From Rivibacter sp049446155 (GTDB lineage Bacteria; Pseudomonadota; Gammaproteobacteria; Burkholderiales; Burkholderiaceae_C): a stretch of DNA of 64,000 bases. Below the pieces are notes generated by a model, which saw only the letters and a list, made by a program, of their open reading frames with translations, was not told the DNA's origin and searched no databases. Position 1 is the first letter of the stretch; the number at the start of each line of letters is the position of its first letter. This document shows, in pieces, positions 57,856 through 64,000 of this stretch. Location of the stretch: the NCBI RefSeq assembly GCF_049446155.1, contig NZ_JBMSEE010000007.1, positions 1-64,000 of the forward strand. Reading direction: 5' to 3'. Made by a program: the position numbers and the translations under genes.

Positions 57856-58490
57856 GGTGCCGGCGTCTTGGGCTCGAACTCGCACTGCGCCGCGACTGCG
57901 CACTGCCAGCACAGCGGCTTGCGCGCTTGGCAGACGTAGCGCCCGTGCAGGATCAGCCAGTGATGCGCGTCGACCGCGTACTTCGCCGGCACGCGTTCCA
58001 TCAACTGGCGCTCGACCTCCAGCGGTGTCTTGCCGGGCGCGAGACCGGTGCGGTTGCCGACGCGGAAGATGTGCGTGTCCACCGCCATCGTCGGTTCGCC
58101 GAACGCGACGTTGAGCACGACATTGGCAGTCTTGCGGCCCACGCCCGGCAGCGCTTCGAGTGCCTCGCGCTCGCGCGGCACCTCGCCGCCGTGGCGCTCG
58201 ATCAGGATGCGGCAGGTCTCGATCAGGTGCTTGGCCTTGTTGCGGTACAGGCCGATCGTGCGGATGTATTCGCTCACGCCGTCGACGCCGAGCGCGAGCA
58301 TCTTCGCCGGCGTGCTGGCCACCGGGAACAGCCGGCGCGTCGCCTTGTTGACGCCGACATCGGTCGCCTGCGCCGACAGCAGCACCGCGGCGAGCAGTTC
58401 GAACACCGAGCTGTACTCGAGCTCGGAGGCGGGTTGCGGATTGGCGGCTTGAAGGATCGAGAAGAAGGTCTCGATGGCGGGCGGATTCAT
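57852..58490 (-). CDS. nth: Endonuclease III
   Basis: A 212-aa base-excision-repair glycosylase/AP-lyase. The helix-hairpin-helix LPGVGRKTANVVLN holds the catalytic Lys and is followed by the catalytic Asp in VDTHIFRVGNR. The [4Fe-4S] loop C-x6-C-x2-C-x5-C is near the end (YVCQARKPLCWQCAVAAQC). ATG at 58490 or 58493 (an extra Met) is possible. It precedes btuF with a four-base overlap. Confidence 0.96.
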   Translation of the reverse strand: MNPPAIETFFSILQAANPQPASELEYSSVFELLAAVLLSAQATDVGVNKATRRLFPVASTPAKMLALGVDGVSEYIRTIGLYRNKAKHLIETCRILIERHGGEVPREREALEALPGVGRKTANVVLNVAFGEPTMAVDTHIFRVGNRTGLAPGKTPLEVERQLMERVPAKYAVDAHHWLILHGRYVCQARKPLCWQCAVAAQCEFEPKTPAP

Positions 58491-58530
58491 CATCGGCGCG
58501 GATTGTGCCGGCGCGCCGCCGGCCTCGCAC

Positions 58531-59205
58531 TCAGGCGCCGCGCCGCGCACGCGAACGCGCGAGCGCCGCTTCGATCACCGCGCGCTTGCGGTCGAGCTGC
58601 TCGGGATCGGTGAGCTTCGATTCGCTCTCGAGATGGGCCAGCTTGTGCGCCGCCTTGTCGGCCAGGCGCTGCTCGTTTTCGGCCTTGGCGCGCTCGCGGC
58701 GCGCACGCGTTTGCAGGTAGCGCGTGCGCGCATCGTCGGCCTGCGCCTGCGACCACGCGGCCCAGCCGGTGGGCGCATCGGGGCGCGGGTCGACCGGCTG
58801 CATCGAGATGCAGTCGACCGGGCACACCGGCACGCACAGCTCGCAGCCGGTGCACTGCGACGCGATCACGGTGTGCATGCGCTTGTTCGAGCCGACGATG
58901 CAGTCGACCGGGCAGGCCTTGATGCACAGCGTGCAGCCGATGCACCAGTCCTCGTCGATCAGCGCCAGGCGCAGCGGGCCCTCGGCGCCGCAGCTCGCGT
59001 CGAGCGGGCGCGGCGGACGGCGCGTGATCGCAGCCAGCCGCACCACGCCTTCGGCGCCGCCGGGCGGGCAGCGGTCGATCTCGGCCTCGCCCTGCGCGAT
59101 GGCCTCGGCATAGCCGCGGCAGTCGGGATAGCCGCAGCGCGTGCACTGCGTCTGTGGCAGCGCCGCGTCGATCGCGTCGGCGAGCGAGGGCGCGGCCGCC
59201 GCCAT
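58531..59205 (-). CDS. rsxB: RsxB/RnfB-type ferredoxin
   Basis: A 224-aa protein. An Fe-S domain near the N terminus has CTRCGYPDCRGYAEAI, followed by two ferredoxin motifs, CIGCTLCIKACPVDC and CTGCELCVPVCPVDC (about 110-155), and a charged helical tail. It resembles RnfB/RsxB but starts after the usual transmembrane helix, and no other rnf gene is present. The stand-alone soluble form beside nth is typical of Burkholderiales, as I recall. The ATG overlaps the phaZ stop (TGATG). Confidence 0.9.
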   Translation of the reverse strand: MAAAAPSLADAIDAALPQTQCTRCGYPDCRGYAEAIAQGEAEIDRCPPGGAEGVVRLAAITRRPPRPLDASCGAEGPLRLALIDEDWCIGCTLCIKACPVDCIVGSNKRMHTVIASQCTGCELCVPVCPVDCISMQPVDPRPDAPTGWAAWSQAQADDARTRYLQTRARRERAKAENEQRLADKAAHKLAHLESESKLTDPEQLDRKRAVIEAALARSRARRGA

Positions 59206-60518
59206 CACGCGCGAGCGGTCGCCCTGCGGGCGGCCGGCTTGCGCGCCGCCTTGCGGGGCGCGGCGGCGCCGGCCGGTGCGTCCTGGTGCGCAGCGATGAA
59301 GTCGCGGATCACCGGATAAGCCTTCTCGCGCCAGCGGCGGCCCGAGAAGATGCCGTAATGGCCGGCGCCGACCACGTCGTAGCGGAACTGGCGCGTGGCT
59401 GCGATGCCGGTGCACAGGTCGTGCGCCGCGTGCGTCTGGCCGGCGCCGGAGATGTCGTCGAGCTCGCCTTCGACGGTGAGCAAGGCGGTCGTCTCGATGT
59501 CCTGCGGGCGCACCAGCTCGCCGCCGACGCGCCAGGTGCCGTTGACCAGCGCGAAGTCCTGGAACACGGTCTTGATCGTGTCGAGGTAGTACTCGGCCGG
59601 CATGTCGAGCACGGCGTTGTACTCGTCGTAGAACTCGCGGTGGGCCTCGGCGCTGTCGTCGTCGCCGCGCACCAGGTCGAGGAAGTAGTCGTAGTGCGAG
59701 CTCAGGTGGCGGTCCGGGTTCATCGCCACGAAGCCGCTGTGCTGCAGGAAGCCGGGGTAGACCGCGCGGCCGGCACCGGGGTAGTTCTGCGGCACGCGGT
59801 AGATCACGTTGTGCTCGAACCAGCTGTGGCTCTTGTTCATCGCCAGGTTGTTGACGGCGGTCGGCGATTTGCGCGCGTCGATCGGGCCGCCCATCATCAC
59901 CATCGTGCGCGGCGTGGCCTCGCCGGCCGAGGCCAGCAGCGACACCGCGGCCAGCACCGGCACCGTCGGTTGGCACACCGAGATCACATTGACCTCGGGG
60001 CCGATCTCGCGGATGAAGTCCTGCACGTAGTGCACGTAGTCGTCGAGGTGGAACGGGCCGTGCTCCATCGGCACCATGCGCGCGTCGACCCAGTCGGTGA
60101 TGTAGACCTTGTGGTCCTGCAGCAGCGTGCGCACCGTGTCGCGCAGCAGCGTGCTGTGGTGGCCCGACAAGGGCGCGACGACCAGCACGGTCGGCTGCGC
60201 GCGCATCGTCGAGAGCAGCTTGGCGTCGTCGGTGTAGCGCTTGAAGCGCAACAGGCGGCAGAACGGGCGTTCCATCGCGACCAGCTCCTGCACCGCGACT
60301 TCCGAGCCGCCCACCTTGACGCTGGTGATCTCGAACTCGGGCTTCTCGTACTCCTTGGTGAGGCGGTGCATCAGGTCGAAGCCGGCTGCCAGGCGCTGCG
60401 CGCCGGGGGCCTGCGCGAACGGCGACATCGGGTGGCTGTACAGCTTGGAAGTCGCGGCGGCGAATTCGGAGAACGGGCTCAGCAGGGCGCGCTGGGTTTC
60501 GTAGAACTGGTAAAGCAT
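59205..60518 (-). CDS. phaZ: Intracellular PHB depolymerase
   Basis: A 437-aa enzyme that mobilises stored poly-3-hydroxybutyrate. It belongs to the intracellular PhaZ family (MLYQFYETQRALLSPFSEFA start; PTVLVVAPLSGHHSTLLRDT; VYITDWVDARMVP). The nucleophile elbow reads ISVCQPTVPV, a cysteine where lipases have serine, as in Ralstonia PhaZ1. Later segments include EGELDDISGAGQT and GAGHYGIFSGRRWR with the active His. The C terminus is Lys/Ala-rich, perhaps for granule binding. It implies PHB storage in this organism. Confidence 0.93.
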   Translation of the reverse strand: MLYQFYETQRALLSPFSEFAAATSKLYSHPMSPFAQAPGAQRLAAGFDLMHRLTKEYEKPEFEITSVKVGGSEVAVQELVAMERPFCRLLRFKRYTDDAKLLSTMRAQPTVLVVAPLSGHHSTLLRDTVRTLLQDHKVYITDWVDARMVPMEHGPFHLDDYVHYVQDFIREIGPEVNVISVCQPTVPVLAAVSLLASAGEATPRTMVMMGGPIDARKSPTAVNNLAMNKSHSWFEHNVIYRVPQNYPGAGRAVYPGFLQHSGFVAMNPDRHLSSHYDYFLDLVRGDDDSAEAHREFYDEYNAVLDMPAEYYLDTIKTVFQDFALVNGTWRVGGELVRPQDIETTALLTVEGELDDISGAGQTHAAHDLCTGIAATRQFRYDVVGAGHYGIFSGRRWREKAYPVIRDFIAAHQDAPAGAAAPRKAARKPAARRATARA

Positions 60519-60667
60519 GCAGTGATCCCGGTTCGAATGGAGATGCGGCGCGGCCGGACGACCACCGGCGTGCTGCGCTGCATCATTCTAGGAAGTTGGC
60601 GCACGCCGTGCTGACAGCGGGCCTGCCTCCGGACGTGACCATGCTCTCACAGGCGGCCGAGCGGAAA

Positions 60668-60705
60668 GCGGCCAACAGGCGGCAATAGCCGCGCCTGTTG
60701 GCCGC
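60668..60705 (-). terminator. Intrinsic terminator of the FecR/DUF6600 gene
   Basis: The stem GCGGCCAACAGGCG / CGCCTGTTGGCCGC (14 bp) lies just downstream of the stop and is followed on the minus strand by TTTCC. It is a strong stem with a modest T-run. Confidence 0.65.
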
Positions 60706-60724
60706 TTGACCGCAGGGATCGGGA

Positions 60725-62902
60725 TCAGCGGTCGTCGCGGCCGCCGCGGCCCGCCGGCGCGCCGTCACGGCCGTTGCCCTCACGGCCACCCCCGCGCGCA
60801 GCCGGCAGCTCCTGGCGCTGAGGCGGCGCGGCCGGGACGCGCTGGACCTGCTGGCCGTCCCAGACCCGCGGCTGGCCCGGCTGCTGCGGCGCCTGCGACC
60901 GATGCCCCTGGGCCTGCGGCTGCGGCATCGGGGCCGGTGCCTGGTAAGCCGGCTGCGGCTGGCGAGTCTCGTGCGGCTGACGCACCTGCGGCACGCGCTG
61001 CACCGGCGCGACGTTGTCGTCTTCGCGCGGCGGCGCGACGGGCGAAGCCATCCAGGCCGGCGCGCGGCCGCGCGCGGCGCGTTCGTCCGGCAGGTTGTCT
61101 CGATCCTGTTCGGGCGGGCGCCCCCCGCGCCCCGACGGGCGGGCCGGCTCGCTGTCACGCTGGGTCGGCAGCGGCGTCGCGGCCGGAGGGGGCAGCACCG
61201 GCGTCGGGCGTACCGCGGGCGCGGAGGGATTGCGCGACGGCCGGCCGAACCCGTTGCCATCGCCGTCGCGGTCCTGATCGCGCTCGCGCATGACCGGCGC
61301 CGGGCTCACCGGACGTGCGGGCGCGGCAGGATCGGCCGTCCACGGCAGCGCGGACGGCGTGCCGCGTCCCGGACGCGGCGACACATCCGGTTCGCGCTGG
61401 TTGTCTCGCCGAATGTCGCGCTGGATGTCCCGCTGCGGCAGGCGTATCGGCGTCGGAAGCGTGGCGACCGGGCGGCTCGTGCTGCCGCGATCGTCGCGCG
61501 CCTGTGCCGGCAGGGCTGGGCGCACGGCGCCGGCGCCGCCGCCGAGCACCGGCAGCGTGGCGGCCACCGGCTGCAGTTGGGCGGCCTGGCGCTCGTCGAC
61601 GCGCAGGCGCTCGCCGCCGATCGGGCGCGAGCTGCGGAAGCGGTCCTCGCTGACGACCGTCAGCGCCTCGGGCCGCTGCGCATAGCGGTAGTTGCCGCGT
61701 CGGTCGCCGTCGCCGTCATGCCGGTAGGCACGGCGGTCGCGGTCCTGGTTCACGATGACGGTCGTCTGATTGATGATGTTGATCTGCTGCACGTAGCGCG
61801 GCGTGTGGCGATAGGGCGGCCGGTAGACCTCCTGCGGCGCGAGCGGGAACCAGCCCACCGGCGCGGCGCTGCCGATCGAGACGCCCCAGCTGACATTGCC
61901 CGAGCGCCCGCCGACGAAGCCGACCAGCGCCGGCGCCCACACCGGGCGCGCCACATAGCCGCCCGGGCACCAGCCCCAGCGCCCGCCGATCAGCGCCCAG
62001 CGGCCGTAGTGGAACGGCGCGTAGCCCCAGGGCGCGTCGTCGACCCAGGTCCAGCCCCAGGGGGCGATCCAGACCCAGCGGCCGTAGCGGTACGGCGCCC
62101 AGCCGACGGGCACCGCGGCCGGGTACCAGACGCTGCCGTAGACGCTGTCGGTGGCCCAGCGGCCGTGGTCGCCGAGCGTGTCGACGCCGGTCATCTCGGG
62201 CGACACGACGCCGGCCGCCGCGTAGCGGTCCTGCTGGCGGTCGCGCGCGTCGGCCCAGGCGTCGAAGTCGCTGCGCAGGCTCAGGGGCGCCAGCGAGAGG
62301 GCGGCGCCCTCTCGCTCGGTGGTGACTTCCTGGCCGGGGCCGACATCGACCGAATTGGTCGGCGTCACGACGCGCAGCCGGCCGCTGATCACGCCGACGG
62401 TGTAGCTGCGGCGGTCCGGGTCGTAGCTGGCGCGGTAGTCGCCCGGCTGCAGCGCCTGCGCGCGCACGCCGTCGGACGACAGGGCGAACAGGTCGCCGGT
62501 CGGCAGGGTGCGCACGCGGGCGCGCACCGTGCCCTGGATCACTTCCAGCGTCACGCCGTGGTCGTCGAGCTGCGAGAACTCGACCTGGCTGTTGCCGTCC
62601 AGGCGCACCGCGCTGCTGCCGATGCGCAGCTCGCTGCGCCCGCCCGGCGGCACGAAGAGCGTGGTGCCGGTGGTCACGGGCCAGTTCAGCTGGGCGCGTT
62701 CCCAGGCGGCGCCGGGCTCGGCGGCGAGCTGCACGTCGCCCTGGACCGCCGTCAATGCGCCGACGCGCGCAGGCGGATCGCGGCGCGGGTCGTCGTCGTC
62801 GGCGCGCGCGCGCGGCGCGGCGAGCGCCAGTGCCGCGGCCAGCAAGGGCAGGCCGAACAGGGTGATCCAGCGGGCTGGGAGGGGGGCGCGGGCGCGATTC
62901 AT
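60725..62902 (-). CDS. FecR-domain / DUF6600 protein with low-complexity tail
   Basis: A 725-aa exported protein. A signal peptide (about 1-35, ending PRARAD) precedes a FecR-like domain (about 45-190; LTAVQGDVQLA, SAVRLDGNSQVEFSQLDDHGVTLEV). A Trp/Tyr/Gly-rich repeat region follows (about 245-345; APYRYGRWVWIAPWGWTWVDD, APFHYGRWALIGGRWGW), the DUF6600 pattern. The last 300 residues are Pro/Arg/Gln-rich and look disordered. Its role is unknown; such proteins are thought to face the periplasm or the surface. The start at 62902 (MNRARAPL) is preferred to 62935. Confidence 0.86.
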   Translation of the reverse strand: MNRARAPLPARWITLFGLPLLAAALALAAPRARADDDDPRRDPPARVGALTAVQGDVQLAAEPGAAWERAQLNWPVTTGTTLFVPPGGRSELRIGSSAVRLDGNSQVEFSQLDDHGVTLEVIQGTVRARVRTLPTGDLFALSSDGVRAQALQPGDYRASYDPDRRSYTVGVISGRLRVVTPTNSVDVGPGQEVTTEREGAALSLAPLSLRSDFDAWADARDRQQDRYAAAGVVSPEMTGVDTLGDHGRWATDSVYGSVWYPAAVPVGWAPYRYGRWVWIAPWGWTWVDDAPWGYAPFHYGRWALIGGRWGWCPGGYVARPVWAPALVGFVGGRSGNVSWGVSIGSAAPVGWFPLAPQEVYRPPYRHTPRYVQQINIINQTTVIVNQDRDRRAYRHDGDGDRRGNYRYAQRPEALTVVSEDRFRSSRPIGGERLRVDERQAAQLQPVAATLPVLGGGAGAVRPALPAQARDDRGSTSRPVATLPTPIRLPQRDIQRDIRRDNQREPDVSPRPGRGTPSALPWTADPAAPARPVSPAPVMRERDQDRDGDGNGFGRPSRNPSAPAVRPTPVLPPPAATPLPTQRDSEPARPSGRGGRPPEQDRDNLPDERAARGRAPAWMASPVAPPREDDNVAPVQRVPQVRQPHETRQPQPAYQAPAPMPQPQAQGHRSQAPQQPGQPRVWDGQQVQRVPAAPPQRQELPAARGGGREGNGRDGAPAGRGGRDDR

Positions 62903-63031
62903 GCGTCGAGGTCCGGGCCCGCGGGGGCGAGCCATGAGGGCTTAACGTTTCGATGCCCGATTCGGTGCATCGGCTCCGGACCGCGTCTGCAAAGATTTGC
63001 AAACCGATGCGCTTGCCCGGTCACGAAAAGC

Positions 63032-63058
63032 GCAACGGCCGCGCGAGGCGGCCGTTGC
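63032..63058 (-). terminator. Intrinsic terminator of the aminotransferase gene
   Basis: The stem GCAACGGCCGC / GCGGCCGTTGC (11 bp, 5-nt loop) lies just past the stop and is followed on the minus strand by GCTTTTCG. This is the clearest intrinsic terminator at this end of the window. Confidence 0.75.
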
Positions 63059-63080
63059 AGCGGGCAGTAAGCGGCCGGGA

Positions 63081-64000
63081 TCAGGCCACCGCGGCGATCG
63101 CCTTGGCGACCGCGTCGATGTTCTTCTCGTTCAGCGCGGCCACGCAGATGCGGCCCGAGTCGACGCCGTAGACGCCGAACTCGCTGCGCAGGCGCTGCAT
63201 CTGCTCCTTGCCGAGGCCCGAGTAGCTGAACATGCCTTGCTGGCGCGCGATGAAGCTCATGTCCTGCTTGACACCCGCGGCGGCCAGCTTCTCGACCAGC
63301 AGGCCGCGCATGCGCTTGATGCGCTGGCGCATGCCGGCGAGCTCTTCCTCCCACTGCGCGCGCAGCGCCGGGGTCGTGAGCACGGTGGCCACGACCTGCG
63401 CGCCGAAGGTCGGCGGGTTGGAGTAGTTGGTGCGGATCACGATCTTCAGCTGACTCAGCACGCGCGCGGCTTCGTCCTTGCTCTCGCACACGACGCTCAA
63501 TGCGCCAACGCGCTCGCCGTAGAGGCTGAAGCTCTTGCTGAAGCTGGTGGACACGAAGAAGTCCATGCCGGCTGCGAGGAACTTGCCGACCACCGCGCCG
63601 TCTTCGGCGATGCCGGCGCCGAAGCCCTGGTAGGCCATGTCGAGGAAGGGCACCAGGCCGCGCGACTTCACCGCGGCGATCACCTGCGCCCACTGCGCGG
63701 CGTCGAGGTCGTAGCCGGTCGGGTTGTGGCAGCAGGCGTGCAGCACGACGACGGTGCCGGCGGGCGCCGCGTTCAGCGCGGCCAGCATGCCTTCGAAATT
63801 GATGCCGCCGCTGTCGCGCTTGGCGGCGTCGTAGTAGGGATAGGTCTCGACAGTGAAGCCGGCGTTGGTGAACAGCGCGCGGTGGTTCTCCCAGCTCGGG
63901 TCGCTGATCAGCACCTTGGCGGCCGGGTTAAGGCGCTTGAGGAAGTCGGCGCCGATCTTCAGGCCGCCGGTGCCGCCCAGTCCTTGCACGGTGGCGATGC
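63081..64000 (-). CDS. Aromatic/aspartate aminotransferase, 3' part only
   Basis: The last 306 codons of a class I aminotransferase (the gene runs out of the window). It has HACCHNPTGYDL, PFLDMAYQGFG and the PLP-lysine segment STSFSKSFSLYGERVGALSV, and ends in SGRICVAALNEKNIDAVAKAIAAV. This is the AspC/TyrB type that moves amino groups between aspartate or aromatic amino acids and 2-oxoglutarate. Which substrate dominates cannot be read from this part. Confidence 0.93.
   Translation of the reverse strand, partial: IATVQGLGGTGGLKIGADFLKRLNPAAKVLISDPSWENHRALFTNAGFTVETYPYYDAAKRDSGGINFEGMLAALNAAPAGTVVVLHACCHNPTGYDLDAAQWAQVIAAVKSRGLVPFLDMAYQGFGAGIAEDGAVVGKFLAAGMDFFVSTSFSKSFSLYGERVGALSVVCESKDEAARVLSQLKIVIRTNYSNPPTFGAQVVATVLTTPALRAQWEEELAGMRQRIKRMRGLLVEKLAAAGVKQDMSFIARQQGMFSYSGLGKEQMQRLRSEFGVYGVDSGRICVAALNEKNIDAVAKAIAAVA

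Noticed and set aside
58531..59205. Complete Rnf complex
   Set aside because: Only the B-type protein is present; neighbours are nth and phaZ.

Overview
The window is high-GC (visibly near 70 %), densely packed chromosome with short intergenic gaps and many ATGA/GTGA stop-start overlaps. Gene content (panBC, membrane formate dehydrogenase with DUF3305/DUF3306, DUF3460, i-PHB depolymerase, rsxB-nth, zapA followed by 6S RNA, B12 uptake, rpsU-yqeY) fits a betaproteobacterium of the order Burkholderiales, probably the Rubrivivax/Leptothrix/Roseateles side. The assignment is from gene content only. No rRNA or tRNA gene, CRISPR array, phage, transposase or integrase was found.

Layout. 1-1700: a lower-GC array of three integron gene cassettes on the minus strand (a membrane-anchored protein with an Rx4H HEPN-like motif, a two-helix membrane protein, an exported protein), separated by recognisable attC sites and with no integrase gene. 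1944-7630: MaoC hydratase, ParA-like ATPase, a KefF-like flavoprotein and a KefC-type K+/H+ antiporter split by a 0.6-kb inverted-repeat element, then a second related element. 6729-11361 (minus): GNAT, ASCH, panC, panB, scpA, DUF3460 and a conserved unknown. 11432-19173: CYTH-CHAD, SulP anion transporter, an orphan ribbon-helix-helix protein, DUF1275 plus a spermidine-synthase-like protein, YegP-like protein, metG.

19320-25016 is a compact five-gene operon: lone receiver, YaiO-type outer-membrane barrel, HEAT-repeat membrane protein, processive family-2 glycosyltransferase, PAS/histidine kinase. It looks like a regulated envelope or exopolysaccharide system and is the best candidate for an undescribed functional unit. 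25102-37082 holds an Fe-S carrier (Mrp/ApbC) followed by a complete respiratory formate dehydrogenase locus: DUF3305, DUF3306, a multi-cluster ferredoxin, a TorD chaperone, a small Tat-signal protein, the Cys-type catalytic subunit, Fe-S beta subunit, a small lipoprotein, cytochrome b gamma subunit, a small periplasmic protein, and FdhD. The proteins presumably assemble, sulfurate and export the enzyme, which passes electrons from formate to quinone.

37063-49434: panE-like reductase, anchored metallo-beta-lactamase-fold protein, Mpo1-like protein, Crp/Fnr regulator overlapping dcd, YpfJ peptidase, DUF1801, dinB, TIGR01244 protein, yqeY, rpsU, HI0933 flavoprotein, a PAS-GGDEF protein with a degenerate active site, TauE/SafE, EVE protein, 6S RNA, zapA and a ZapB-like coiled coil.

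49560-64000: a cobalamin riboswitch leads btuB-btuC-btuD (plus strand). It converges on a PepSY protein and a second TonB receptor with a Fur-box-like palindrome upstream; then, also on the minus strand, come btuF, nth, rsxB and phaZ. A FecR/DUF6600 protein with a low-complexity tail and the 3' part of an aromatic/aspartate aminotransferase end the window.
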